NCBI RefSeq assembly: GCF_905397375.1
Contig: NZ_CAJPVG010000016.1
Location: 9,958 to 73,957, forward strand
Source of the DNA: Ralstonia mannitolilytica
GTDB lineage: Bacteria; Pseudomonadota; Gammaproteobacteria; Burkholderiales; Burkholderiaceae
Length of the DNA: 64,000 bases
Direction of reading: 5' to 3'
Both the position numbers and the translations under genes were made by a program. This document shows positions 42,759-51,558 of the stretch, piece by piece (the first letter of the stretch is position 1; each line of letters starts with the position of its first letter). The notes beneath the pieces are model-generated. The model saw nothing but the letters and a program-made list of their open reading frames with translations. It was not told where the DNA came from and searched no databases.

Positions 42759-43280
42759 ATGAGCGACCAGCAACAACAGCAACCGGGCCAGGATGGCCAG
42801 CCGTTCTTCAACATTCAGCGCGTCTACCTGAAGGATCTGTCGCTGGAGCAGCCCAACTCGCCGCACATCTTCCTCGAGCAGGAACAGCCGACCGTGGAAG
42901 TGCAGGTGGACGTGTCCGCTTCGCAACTGGCCGAGGGCGTGTTTGAAGTGGTCGTCATCGGCACGGTCACGACCAAGGTCAAGGAAAAGGTCGCCTTCCT
43001 GGTGGAAGCCAAGCAAGCCGGTATCTTCGACATCCGCAACGTGCCGGCCGAGCAGATGGACCCGCTGCTGGGCATCGCCTGTCCGACCATCGTGTACCCG
43101 TACCTGCGCTCGAACATTGCCGACACCATTGGCCGCGCCGGCTTCCAGCCGATCCACTTGGCCGAGATCAACTTCCAGGCGCTGTACGAGCAACGCCTGG
43201 CTGCCGCGATGGAAGAGGCGCAGGCCCAGGGCGGCGGCGCCGGTCTGGTGATGCCGGACGGCTCGAAGGCCACGCACTGA
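42759..43280 (+). CDS. secB: Protein-export chaperone SecB
   Basis: Encodes 173 residues. SecB tetramers keep preproteins unfolded and hand them to SecA. Family motifs are FNIQRVYLKDLSLEQPNSP, VEVQVDVSASQL and IACPTIVYPYLRSNIADTIGRAGF. The N-terminal Gln/Pro-rich extension and C-terminal Gly-rich tail are variable. The ATG has GAAGGCGAG upstream. It lies between grxC and gpsA, each boundary marked by a terminator. Confidence 0.97.
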   Translation: MSDQQQQQPGQDGQPFFNIQRVYLKDLSLEQPNSPHIFLEQEQPTVEVQVDVSASQLAEGVFEVVVIGTVTTKVKEKVAFLVEAKQAGIFDIRNVPAEQMDPLLGIACPTIVYPYLRSNIADTIGRAGFQPIHLAEINFQALYEQRLAAAMEEAQAQGGGAGLVMPDGSKATH

Positions 43281-43304
43281 ACACGGGCCGCACCGCGCCT
43301 GAAG

Positions 43305-43340
43305 CCCGCGCCGGCCACACGCTCGCGCGGGTATTTTTTT
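43305..43340 (+). terminator. Terminator after secB
   Basis: CCCGCGC (43305-43311) pairs with GCGCGGG (43325-43331) across a 13-base loop, and is followed by TATTTTTTT. Confidence 0.65.
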
Positions 43341-43350
43341 TGCCTGACCG

Positions 43351-44382
43351 ATGTTGAATACGCGCATGCGAATTTCCGTTCTGGGTGCCGGCGCCTGGGG
43401 CACCGCCCTCGCCAGCCATGCCGCGCAATCGCACGATGTCGTGCTGTGGGGCCGCGATGCCAGCCTCGTTGCGCAGATGGCCGCCACGCACGTCAATGCA
43501 ACGTATCTGCCGGGCATCGCGCTGCAGGCAATGCTGCGGTTTTCCGATGACCTGCAAGCGGCGCTCGACCACGCAGCGGGTGACGACGCACTCGCCGTCA
43601 TTGCATCGCCCGTGGCGGGCTTGGCCGATCTGACGCGTGCCGTTGCCGAGCATGGCGGCGTGAGCAACGTCATCTGGCTGTGCAAGGGCTTCGACCCCGA
43701 GACGGGAGCATTGCCCCACGCCATCGTTGCAGAGGTCCTTCGCCAGACCGGGCGCAGCGATCTGGCAACCGGTGTGCTGTCCGGCCCCAGCTTCGCCAAG
43801 GAAGTCGCACAGGGCCTGCCGTGCGCGATGACCGTCGCATCGACCAACGACACGCTGTGCGGGTTCACGCAGCGCGGCTTTCACCATCACGCCATGCGCG
43901 TGTATGCAAGCGACGACCTGGTCGGCGTGGAGGTGGGCGGCGCGGTCAAGAACGTGCTCGCGATCGCCACTGGTGCCGCGGACGGCCTCGGCCTGGGCCT
44001 GAACGCGCGCGCCGCGCTGGTCACGCGCGGGCTGGCCGAGATGACGCGCCTTGGGCTTGCGCTTGGCGGCCGGCCGGAGACTTTCATGGGACTCACCGGC
44101 ATGGGCGATCTGCTGCTCACCGCCACCGGTGATCTGTCACGCAACCGGACAGTCGGGATGCAGCTTGCGCAAGGCCGCACGCTCGACGACATCCTGCACA
44201 GCCTCGGTCATGTTGCCGAGGGCGTGCGTTGCGCACGCGCGGTCGCGGCACTGGCTCGTGACCGGGGCGTCGATATGCCGATCACGTTTACCGTCTGCGA
44301 AGTCCTGTTCGAAGGGCTGGCGCCCGCGCGCGCGGTGGAGCGCCTCTTGCAACGCGACGCCAAGTCGGAGTCCGCGCGCTAG
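43351..44382 (+). CDS. gpsA: Glycerol-3-phosphate dehydrogenase [NAD(P)+]
   Basis: Encodes 343 residues. It makes sn-glycerol 3-phosphate for phospholipid synthesis. The nucleotide loop VLGAGAWGTALASH, the motif GVLSGPSFAKEVA and the catalytic region VEVGGAVKNVLAIATGAADGL are intact. Two starts are possible: the ATG used here and one five codons later directly before RISVLGAG; neither has a good ribosome site. It is part of the secB-gpsA neighbourhood and is convergent with trmL. Confidence 0.95.
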   Translation: MLNTRMRISVLGAGAWGTALASHAAQSHDVVLWGRDASLVAQMAATHVNATYLPGIALQAMLRFSDDLQAALDHAAGDDALAVIASPVAGLADLTRAVAEHGGVSNVIWLCKGFDPETGALPHAIVAEVLRQTGRSDLATGVLSGPSFAKEVAQGLPCAMTVASTNDTLCGFTQRGFHHHAMRVYASDDLVGVEVGGAVKNVLAIATGAADGLGLGLNARAALVTRGLAEMTRLGLALGGRPETFMGLTGMGDLLLTATGDLSRNRTVGMQLAQGRTLDDILHSLGHVAEGVRCARAVAALARDRGVDMPITFTVCEVLFEGLAPARAVERLLQRDAKSESAR

Positions 44383-44404
44383 GACGGGGTGCGGCGCTGT
44401 GTGT

Positions 44405-44875
44405 TCAGGCGCCGCCCGCGAATCCGTTCTGCCGCCACGCCTCGAAGACGACCACCGCCACGGTGTTCGACAGATTCAGGCTGCGGTTGTTGGGGCGCAT
44501 CGGCAGGCGGATGCGCTGTGACGCCGGAAACCACTCGCGTCGTTCTTCGGATAATCCGCGCGTTTCGGATCCGAACACGAACCAGTCTCCGGGTTGGAAG
44601 GCCATGCTGGCAAACGGCGTCGAGCCGCGCGTGGTGAGCGCGAACATGCGGCTGGGGTCAGGTTGCGCATCGCGCAGGAAGGCGCCCCAATCAGCATGCA
44701 CGCGCATCGTCGCGTACTCGTGGTAGTCCAGGCCTGCGCGCCGCATGCGCGCGTCTTCAAGCGGAAAGCCCAGCGGTTCGATCAGGTGCAACTGCGCGCC
44801 CGTGTTGGCGCACAGGCGGATCACGTTGCCCGTGTTGGGCGGGATTTCGGGCTCGACGAGGACGACGTTGAACAT
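44405..44875 (-). CDS. trmL: tRNA (cytidine/uridine-2'-O-)-methyltransferase TrmL
   Basis: Encodes 156 residues of the SPOUT knot family. It methylates the ribose of the wobble base 34 in leucine tRNAs. Motifs are VEPEIPPNTGNVIRLCANTG, FVFGSETRGL and RPNNRSLNLSNTVAVVVFE. Length matches E. coli TrmL (YibK), which also neighbours gpsA. No extension or disruption is seen. Confidence 0.95.
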   Translation of the reverse strand: MFNVVLVEPEIPPNTGNVIRLCANTGAQLHLIEPLGFPLEDARMRRAGLDYHEYATMRVHADWGAFLRDAQPDPSRMFALTTRGSTPFASMAFQPGDWFVFGSETRGLSEERREWFPASQRIRLPMRPNNRSLNLSNTVAVVVFEAWRQNGFAGGA

Positions 44876-44986
44876 GGCTGCGGTGGCGGGAAAACTCCGG
44901 CGGCGAGCTTATCCACATTGGGAAGGGTTGTCACGCCGCCACAGCGTTCGGTGGCGGGCGCGACAGAATGTCGCATAAGCACGCCG

Positions 44987-45709
44987 TCACGGCGTGCGCA
45001 AGGCCACGACATTCGTGACGCGCAGCGCGCCCGCGCGTTTGAGTTGCGTGGCGATCTCGCCGAGCGTGGTGCCGGTGGTCATCACATCGTCCACGACGCC
45101 GACATGGCGCCCGGCGATGCGGGCCGGCTCGGCGACGACAAACGCACCGTGCAGGTTGGCGAGCCGCTCGGCGCGGTCCAGCGTGGCCTGAGCGGGATTG
45201 TCGCGCACGCGCTGCAAGGCGGTGGGCAGGGCGGCGATCTGCAACTGCCCCTCCAGCCGCCGCGCGATCTCCCACGCCTGGTTGTAGCCGCGCAAGCGCA
45301 GGCGTGCGGGGGCGAGCGGCACCGGTACCAGGACGTCCGGCAGCCTACCCGGCGCGGCGCGCAACGCCTCCCCGAGCCGACCTGCCAGCCAGCCGGCGAG
45401 CGGCAACTGGCCGCGGAACTTCAATCCGGTGACGAGATGGTCGAGCGGCCAGCCGTAATCCGCAAGGGTGACGGTCGCATCAAAGTCGGGCGCGCCGACG
45501 AGGCAGGCGTGGCAATGGCGGGCAAGATGCCGCGTTTCCAGCGCAATGGCGCACTGTATGCAGCGGCGCCTGCCGAGCAGCGGGGCAAGGTCGTCCATGC
45601 AGCCGGCGCAGACGAGCTCGCGCTGGACCGCACCGCACACAGCGCACGCGCACGGCAGCAACTCCCGCAAACCGGCGCGAAACCATGCAGATAACGCGTG
45701 TTTGAGCAT
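44987..45709 (-). CDS. comF: ComF-family phosphoribosyltransferase-like protein
   Basis: Encodes 240 residues. An N-terminal double zinc ribbon (CAVCGAVQRELVCAGC, RRCIQC and HCHAC) precedes a phosphoribosyltransferase-type domain with VVDDVMTTGTTLGEIA. ComF is needed for DNA uptake into the cytoplasm in several competent bacteria. The start is the ATG of MLKHALSAW; the longer frame upstream is antisense to the methyltransferase gene. It is divergent from that gene. Unlike comM in this window it is intact. Confidence 0.93.
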   Translation of the reverse strand: MLKHALSAWFRAGLRELLPCACAVCGAVQRELVCAGCMDDLAPLLGRRRCIQCAIALETRHLARHCHACLVGAPDFDATVTLADYGWPLDHLVTGLKFRGQLPLAGWLAGRLGEALRAAPGRLPDVLVPVPLAPARLRLRGYNQAWEIARRLEGQLQIAALPTALQRVRDNPAQATLDRAERLANLHGAFVVAEPARIAGRHVGVVDDVMTTGTTLGEIATQLKRAGALRVTNVVALRTP

Positions 45710-45814
45710 CAAAAAACCGCTATCTAAGCCGTTTGGCGGCCATGGCGCCATCGGACGGCGCCTCAAACTGCGCGCCGGTATACTTGGCAACCGCAGTTTC
45801 CCGCTGGTTCTTTG

Positions 45815-46750
45815 ATGTCCGATCCCATCCTCGCCCGTCCTGCCGCCCTGCGGCGCGCCTTCGACCGCCGCGCCGCGCGTTTCGCCGACGTGGATTTCCT
45901 GCTGCGCGAGGTCGGCAGCCGCATGCACGATCGGCTGTCCTATATCAAGGCCACGCCGTCGCGCGCGCTCGACCTCGGATGCGGCCTCGGGCAAGGGCTG
46001 GCGGTGCTGCGTGCGCAGTATCCGGATGCGCAGATCTGCGGCGTGGACTGGTCTGCCGCCATGCTGGCGCAGACGCTTGACCCGCAGCGCACCGATGCCG
46101 GCTGGCTCGGTCGCCTGCTGAAGAAGCGCCCCGTATTCGATTTCGCCCAGGCCGATTTTCGGGCGCTGCCGTTTGCCGCTGCGTCGTTCGACCTGCTCTG
46201 GTCGAACTTGGCGCTGCACTGGGATCCGGCGCCGCACGCGATCTTTCCGGAGTGGCACCGCGTGACGTCGGAGGGCGGGCTGCTCATGTTCAGCCTGTTC
46301 GGGCCCGATACGCTGCGCGAGCTGCGCAGTGCGCTGGCGGGCATCGACGCGGGCGTCCACACGCTGCGCTTTGTCGACATGCACGACATTGGCGACATGC
46401 TCGTGCACAGCCGCTGGTCCACGCCCGTGATGGACATGGAGCAGCTCACCATCACGTACGAAACCCCGCAGGCGCTGCTGGCCGATGTGCATCTGCTGGG
46501 CGGCATGGCGGGGCTGGCCGATGAAGCGGGCCGCAGCCTCGCCGGTGCGGGCCTGCATACGCCGCGGTGGCGCCAGCGGCTATTTGACGCGCTCGACGCC
46601 CAGCGCAATCCGGACGGGCTCATTCCGCTGACCTTCGAAGTCGTTTACGGCCACGCCTGGAAGCTCGCGCCGAGCCCCCGGCAGGCGCTGGACGAGCAAG
46701 GCAGGGCCATGATTCCGATCGACCAGATCGGTCGCAAACCGCGCGCCTGA
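45815..46750 (+). CDS. bioC: BioC-like SAM-dependent methyltransferase
   Basis: Encodes 311 residues with a class I methyltransferase core: SAM loop ALDLGCGLGQGLAVL, acidic loop GVDWSAAML and motif LLWSNLALHWDPAPHAIFPEWHRV. In E. coli BioC the same WSNLALQW segment marks malonyl-ACP methylation at the start of biotin synthesis. No other bio gene is nearby, so a BioC role is probable but not certain. The ATG follows a TTG that would add only one residue. It is divergent from comF. Confidence 0.8.
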   Translation: MSDPILARPAALRRAFDRRAARFADVDFLLREVGSRMHDRLSYIKATPSRALDLGCGLGQGLAVLRAQYPDAQICGVDWSAAMLAQTLDPQRTDAGWLGRLLKKRPVFDFAQADFRALPFAAASFDLLWSNLALHWDPAPHAIFPEWHRVTSEGGLLMFSLFGPDTLRELRSALAGIDAGVHTLRFVDMHDIGDMLVHSRWSTPVMDMEQLTITYETPQALLADVHLLGGMAGLADEAGRSLAGAGLHTPRWRQRLFDALDAQRNPDGLIPLTFEVVYGHAWKLAPSPRQALDEQGRAMIPIDQIGRKPRA

Positions 46751-46821
46751 AACGCTTCCGCGGCCAACAACGGTATTGACGGGGTCTTGTCAAGCCGGGA
46801 CTTGCATAAAGGCGCTTTGCC

Positions 46822-46850
46822 TTGTTTGGGGTCAATTGCAAACATATAAT
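46822..46850 (+). promoter_or_regulatory. Sigma-70 promoter of the cytochrome oxidase cluster
   Basis: -35 TTGTTT (46822-46827), 17-base spacer, and a consensus -10 TATAAT (46845-46850), 94 bases upstream of the DUF2244 gene. Confidence 0.65.
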
Positions 46851-46943
46851 GCGCCAGTTTGTCGCAGCAGTCCCCCAAAGGCCTATCCCGTTTTTTGCCA
46901 CGGGCGAACCGTACGGGTATGCATCCGAGGCAGGAGTGGTTCA

Positions 46944-47459
46944 ATGCACGACATTGGAATCGCGCTCCAGCCAGCGTGCGGCGCCTCCAACATCCCGGAA
47001 TCGCCGCGGAAGAACTGGCTCATGAAGCGAAACTGCTCGCTTTCACCTCGCCAGGTCGGCTGGTTCTACCTCTCGATTGTCATCCTCTCGTTCGCGATCG
47101 CTTCGTTCTTTGCGTGGCAAGGCGCCTGGTTGGTGTTGCCTTTCTCGGGACTGGAGGTCGCGATTCTCGGATGGGCATTGCTGTACTATGCCCGCCACGC
47201 CTCCGATTACGAGCACGTCTGGCTGGACGACGATGCGCTGGTGATCGAGCAGGTTTTTGCGAACCGACGGATTCGCCACGTCTTCAACGCACGCTGGGCG
47301 CGGGTGGAGCTGGAGGATCCGCTGCGAGAGCAGGTCGCGCTGTGTTCGAGCGGGCGCGTCGTGCGGGTGGGGAGGTTTCTTGATCCTGCCGGCCGGCGAC
47401 GTTTCGCAGACGAGCTTTCCCGGTGTTTGGAGCTTGGGCCGCCACCCCACGTTCCGTGA
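46944..47459 (+). CDS. DUF2244 membrane protein
   Basis: Encodes 171 residues. Two adjacent hydrophobic segments (VGWFYLSIVILSFAIASFFAW and GAWLVLPFSGLEVAILGWAL) follow NCSLSPRQ, the DUF2244 signature. A soluble C-terminal half follows. The ATG is chosen for AGGAG eight bases upstream. It lies directly before coxB; DUF2244 genes are common companions of cytochrome oxidase operons in proteobacteria, but their function is unknown. Confidence 0.85.
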   Translation: MHDIGIALQPACGASNIPESPRKNWLMKRNCSLSPRQVGWFYLSIVILSFAIASFFAWQGAWLVLPFSGLEVAILGWALLYYARHASDYEHVWLDDDALVIEQVFANRRIRHVFNARWARVELEDPLREQVALCSSGRVVRVGRFLDPAGRRRFADELSRCLELGPPPHVP

Positions 47460-47508
47460 GCCTCGCGCCGGGGCAGAGTGGAATCTGTAAATTGTGGGAC
47501 AACGAAAA

Positions 47509-48765
47509 ATGAAAATGTTGAATAAGACATTGGCAAGTTTGCTGGCGGCAGGCTCACTCCTCGCCCTCAGTCAAACGGCCCTGGCAGTGGAAGACATGCC
47601 GGGCGGCCCCGCAGTGCGGCAGCTCAATCTCGCGCCCCCGGTCACCAAGATCGCTGCCGAGATCCATTGGCTGCACTGGATGATGCTGATCATCTGTATC
47701 GTGATCTTCATCGGTGTGTTCGGGGTGATGTTCTACTCCATTTTCAAGCACCGTAAGTCGGTCGGCCACAAGCCTGCGACGTTCCACGAAAGCACCACGG
47801 TTGAAATCATCTGGACCATCGTGCCGTTCCTGATCGTGATCGGGATGGCGCTGCCGGCCACCAAGGCCGTGGTCGCCATGAAGGACACCACCAATTCCGA
47901 CCTCACCATCAAGGCCACCGGCTACCAGTGGAAGTGGGGTTACGACTACCTGAAGGGCGAAGGCGAGGGCATCTCGTTCCTCTCCACGCTCACCACCCCG
48001 CGCGACCAGATCAACAACCAGGCGCCCAAGAGCAACACGTACCTGGTCGAGGTCGACAACGAACTCGTCGTGCCGGTCAATCGCAAGGTGCGCATCGTGA
48101 CCACGGCCAACGACGTGATCCACTCGTGGATGGTGCCGGCATTTGCCGTCAAGCAGGATGCGATTCCGGGGTTCGTGCGCGACACGTGGTTCAGGGCGGA
48201 GAAGGTCGGCGTGTACCGCGGCCAATGCGCGGAGCTGTGCGGCAAGGAACACGCCTTCATGCCGATCGTCGTGCGTGTGCTTTCGCAGGATGACTACACC
48301 AAGTGGGTCGACGGCAAGAAGAAGGAAATGGCCGCCAAGGCCGATGACCCGAACAAGACCTACACGCTGGACGAGCTGAAGTCGCGCGGCGAGAAGGTCT
48401 ACGCCGCCAACTGCGCGGTGTGCCACCAGCCGAACGGCAAGGGCGGCGGCCCGTTCCCGGCGCTGGACGGCTCGAAGATTGCGAACGGCCCGCTGGCTGA
48501 GCACCTGAACATCGTGCTGCACGGCAAGGCTGCGATGCCGCCCTGGGCGTCGGCGCTCAACGATGTGGAGATCGCCGCCGTCGTCACCTACGAGCGCAAC
48601 AACTGGGGTAACCACACGGGTGATCTGCTGCAGCCTTCGCAGGTGAAGGATGCGCGCGGCGGCAAGATGCCGGAAGGCGGCGGCGCCAAGACCGCTGCAA
48701 CAGAATCCGCCGGCAAGGTGGCGTCCCAACAGGCGACTGCGGCGCAAGACCGCAGCGCCGGCTGA
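47509..48765 (+). CDS. coxB: Cytochrome c oxidase subunit II with fused cytochrome c domain
   Basis: Encodes 418 residues. A signal peptide and two membrane helices (MMLIICIVIFIGVFGVMFYS and VEIIWTIVPFLIVIGMALPA) precede the periplasmic CuA domain. The CuA ligands are in VIHSWMVPAF and YRGQCAELCGKEHAFM. A cytochrome c domain follows at about residue 295, with haem motif CAVCH and a distal Met in KAAMPPWA. The fusion means electrons pass through a tethered haem c to CuA, as in caa3-type oxidases. A GTG five codons upstream is an alternative start. Confidence 0.96.
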   Translation: MKMLNKTLASLLAAGSLLALSQTALAVEDMPGGPAVRQLNLAPPVTKIAAEIHWLHWMMLIICIVIFIGVFGVMFYSIFKHRKSVGHKPATFHESTTVEIIWTIVPFLIVIGMALPATKAVVAMKDTTNSDLTIKATGYQWKWGYDYLKGEGEGISFLSTLTTPRDQINNQAPKSNTYLVEVDNELVVPVNRKVRIVTTANDVIHSWMVPAFAVKQDAIPGFVRDTWFRAEKVGVYRGQCAELCGKEHAFMPIVVRVLSQDDYTKWVDGKKKEMAAKADDPNKTYTLDELKSRGEKVYAANCAVCHQPNGKGGGPFPALDGSKIANGPLAEHLNIVLHGKAAMPPWASALNDVEIAAVVTYERNNWGNHTGDLLQPSQVKDARGGKMPEGGGAKTAATESAGKVASQQATAAQDRSAG

Positions 48766-48806
48766 TTGATCGTCTGCGTGACGAACCGAACCCAAGGAGT
48801 TCTTCG

Positions 48807-50411
48807 ATGAGCACCGCTGTTACGCACCCGCAAGATCACGCGCACGGTCATGGAGACGACCACGCGCACGACCATCCGCACGGCTGGCGCCGCTGGCTGC
48901 TTGCGACCAACCACAAGGACATCGGTACGCTGTACCTGCTGTTCTCGTTCATGATGCTGCTCTCGGGCGGCACGCTGGCGCTGCTGATCCGCCTGGAGCT
49001 GTTCCAGCCGGGCCTGCAGTTCTTCCATCCGGAGCTGTTCAACCAGTTCACCACGCTGCATGGCCTGATCATGGTGTTCGGCGCGATCATGCCGGCCTTC
49101 GTGGGCTTTGCGAACTGGATGATTCCGCTGCAGGTCGGGGCCTCCGACATGGCCTTCGCGCGGATGAACAACTTCAGCTTCTGGCTGCTGCCGCCTGCGG
49201 CGATCCTGCTGGTGGGCTCGTTCTTCGTGCCGGGCGGTGCCACCGCCGCGGGGTGGACGCTGTATGCGCCGCTGTCGGTGCAGATGGGCCCGGGCATGGA
49301 CATGGCCATCTTTGCTGTCCACATCATGGGTGCCTCGTCGATCATGGGCGCGATCAACATCATCGTGACCATCCTGAACATGCGCGCACCCGGCATGACG
49401 CTGATGAAGATGCCGATGTTCTGCTGGACATGGCTGATCACGGCGTACCTGCTGATCGCCGTGATGCCGGTGCTGGCAGGCGCGATCACCATGGTGCTGA
49501 CCGACCGCCACTTCGGCACGAGCTTCTTCTCGGCAGCCGGCGGCGGCGACCCGGTGATGTACCAGCACATCTTCTGGTTCTTCGGGCACCCCGAGGTGTA
49601 CATCATGATCTTGCCGGCGTTCGGCATCATCAGCCAGATCGTGCCGGCCTTCGCGCGCAAGCCGCTGTTCGGCTACAGCTCGATGGTGTACGCCACGGCG
49701 TCGATCGCCATCCTGTCGTTCATCGTGTGGGCGCACCACATGTTCACGACGGGCATGCCCGTCACCGGCCAGCTGTTCTTCATGTACGCGACGATGCTGA
49801 TCGCGGTGCCGACCGGCGTGAAGATCTTCAACTGGGTGGCCACGATGTGGCGCGGCTCGATGACGTTCGAGACGCCGATGCTGTTTGCGATCGGTTTCAT
49901 CTTCGTGTTCACCGTGGGCGGCTTCACGGGCCTGATCCTGGCCGTGGCCCCGATCGATATCCAGCTGCAGGACACCTACTACGTGGTGGCGCACTTCCAC
50001 TACGTGCTGGTGGCCGGTTCGCTGTTCGCGCTGTTCGCGGGCTTCTACTACTGGGGTCCGAAATGGTCGGGCTACATGTACAGCGAGACGCGCGGCAAGA
50101 TCCACTTCTGGGGTTCGATGATCACCTTCAACCTCACGTTCTTCCCGATGCACTTCCTGGGCCTGGCCGGCATGCCGCGCCGCTATGCGGATTACCCGCA
50201 GCAGTTCGCCGACTTCAACGCGATCGCGTCGATCGGTGCGCTGGGCTTCGGCCTGATGCAGGTGTATTTCTTCTTCTTCGTGGTGCTGCCGTCGTACCGC
50301 GGTGGCGAGAAGGCTGCCGACAAGCCGTGGGATGGCGCGGAAGGCCTGGAGTGGACCGTGCCTTCGCCGGCGCCGTTCCACACCTTTGAAGAACCGCCGC
50401 TGGTCAAGTAA
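48807..50411 (+). CDS. coxA: Cytochrome c oxidase subunit I
   Basis: Encodes 534 residues with twelve membrane helices. It carries haem a, haem a3 and CuB and reduces O2 with proton pumping. Ligands and channels seen are the haem-a His in TLHGLIMVFG, the CuB region WFFGHPEVYIMILPAFG with the cross-linked Tyr, the His pair in VWAHHMFTTGMP, and the haem His region YYVVAHFHYVLVAG. The N-terminus is unusually His-rich (HPQDHAHGHGDDHAHDHPHG), possibly metal-binding. It follows coxB by 41 bases. Confidence 0.98.
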   Translation: MSTAVTHPQDHAHGHGDDHAHDHPHGWRRWLLATNHKDIGTLYLLFSFMMLLSGGTLALLIRLELFQPGLQFFHPELFNQFTTLHGLIMVFGAIMPAFVGFANWMIPLQVGASDMAFARMNNFSFWLLPPAAILLVGSFFVPGGATAAGWTLYAPLSVQMGPGMDMAIFAVHIMGASSIMGAINIIVTILNMRAPGMTLMKMPMFCWTWLITAYLLIAVMPVLAGAITMVLTDRHFGTSFFSAAGGGDPVMYQHIFWFFGHPEVYIMILPAFGIISQIVPAFARKPLFGYSSMVYATASIAILSFIVWAHHMFTTGMPVTGQLFFMYATMLIAVPTGVKIFNWVATMWRGSMTFETPMLFAIGFIFVFTVGGFTGLILAVAPIDIQLQDTYYVVAHFHYVLVAGSLFALFAGFYYWGPKWSGYMYSETRGKIHFWGSMITFNLTFFPMHFLGLAGMPRRYADYPQQFADFNAIASIGALGFGLMQVYFFFFVVLPSYRGGEKAADKPWDGAEGLEWTVPSPAPFHTFEEPPLVK

Positions 50412-50463
50412 TGCAGGTGTCGCGGGGCTGGCCGGTGCCGGCCTCGCGATCCTCCGGACAACG

Positions 50464-50595
50464 ATGTCGAATCCAGAAAAAAGCCCAACGCCCGAGCAGC
50501 GTGCCAGCAACCGGCGTCTCGCGTTCATCCTTGCCACGATTGCGTTGGTTTTCTTTCTGGGTGTGATTTTCAAGCGCGTCGTGTTCGGCGCATAG
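50464..50595 (+). CDS. Cytochrome oxidase small assembly protein
   Basis: Encodes 43 residues: a short polar N-terminus and one membrane helix (RLAFILATIALVFFLGVIFKR). Proteins of this size and sequence lie between coxA and ctaG in many betaproteobacteria and are annotated as cytochrome oxidase small assembly proteins. Its role is inferred from context alone. The ATG is 52 bases after the coxA stop, and ctaG starts 38 bases later. Confidence 0.8.
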   Translation: MSNPEKSPTPEQRASNRRLAFILATIALVFFLGVIFKRVVFGA

Positions 50596-50633
50596 CCGGC
50601 CGCGGCAACACCGATCGCTGAGCGAGACCGCAC

Positions 50634-51242
50634 ATGAGCCAAACGCCGGCAAAGCCGGAGCCCTCCGAAGACACCAGCGCTGCTGACCGCGGGCTGAACC
50701 GGGCCATGCTCGGCAAGCTGGCCGTCGTGGTGGTGATGATGTTCGGATTCGGCTATGCGCTCGTGCCGCTGTACAAGAAGATCTGCGAGGTCACGAACAT
50801 CAACGTGCTGACCACGCGCGATTACGACGGCGGGGCGCTGCGCAACACGCAGGTCGACCAGACGCGCACGATCACGGTGGAGTTCGATTCGAACAGCCAG
50901 GGGCCGTTCCGCTTCCGCCCGGTCCAGAACAGCATGGAAGTCCACCCGGGCGAGATCAGCCAGATCGTCTACGAGGTGGTGAACAAGGAGCGGCGCACGG
51001 TCGAGGCCCAAGCCATCCCGAGCTATGCGCCCAAGCAGGCCACCGAATTCTTCAAGAAGATCGAGTGTTTCTGCTTCAAGCAGCAGACGTTGGCCGCCAA
51101 CGAATCGCGCGAGATGCCGGTGGTGTTTGTCATTGATCCGGATCTTCCGAAGGACGTGAAGACGATCACCTTGTCCTACACTTTCTTTGAAATCGGCAAG
51201 CCGGTGGCGCAGGCGCCCACCGTGCCCGGTAGGGGAACGTGA
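50634..51242 (+). CDS. ctaG: Cytochrome oxidase copper chaperone CtaG/Cox11
   Basis: Encodes 202 residues. One membrane helix (AVVVMMFGFGYALVPLYKKIC) anchors a periplasmic domain that delivers copper to CuB of subunit I. The copper-binding CFCF motif is in KIECFCFKQQTL, and the third conserved Cys is in YKKICEVT. Length is normal. It is inside the oxidase operon, four bases before the DUF2970 gene. Confidence 0.96.
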   Translation: MSQTPAKPEPSEDTSAADRGLNRAMLGKLAVVVVMMFGFGYALVPLYKKICEVTNINVLTTRDYDGGALRNTQVDQTRTITVEFDSNSQGPFRFRPVQNSMEVHPGEISQIVYEVVNKERRTVEAQAIPSYAPKQATEFFKKIECFCFKQQTLAANESREMPVVFVIDPDLPKDVKTITLSYTFFEIGKPVAQAPTVPGRGT

Positions 51243-51246
51243 GGAC

Positions 51247-51459
51247 ATGGACGAACTGAAAGAAGCGACCCGACGGCGCGCATCCTTCGCGCAGACGATG
51301 AAGGCGGTGTTCTGGTCCTTCTTCGGTGTGCGCAAAGGCCAGGATCACGACCGCGACATGGCGCAGCTGAACCCTGTGCACGTGATCATCGCGGGCGTTC
51401 TGGCGGCGGTGCTGTTCATCGTCGTGCTGTTGATGATCGTGCGCGCCGTGGTCGGTTGA
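51247..51459 (+). CDS. DUF2970 small membrane protein
   Basis: Encodes 70 residues. The motif SFAQTMKAVFWSFFGVRKG and a single C-terminal helix (VIIAGVLAAVLFIVVLLMIV) define the DUF2970 family, which occurs in betaproteobacterial oxidase operons between ctaG and coxC. It begins four bases after the ctaG stop, with GAGGA upstream. The function is unknown, probably in oxidase assembly or stability by association. Confidence 0.88.
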   Translation: MDELKEATRRRASFAQTMKAVFWSFFGVRKGQDHDRDMAQLNPVHVIIAGVLAAVLFIVVLLMIVRAVVG

Positions 51460-51558
51460 GCGGTGGGTTGAGGAGACGGCCTGCGCAGTCGGTGGTGAGG
51501 CGGTGAGGCCGGGCAACATCGAGTGGATTCTTAAAAAAACAGAGCTGGAGAAAAAGAG

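Noticed and set aside
48588..51335. 915-codon minus-strand open frame across coxA and ctaG
   Set aside because: Antisense to well-supported oxidase genes; biased composition and no domain.
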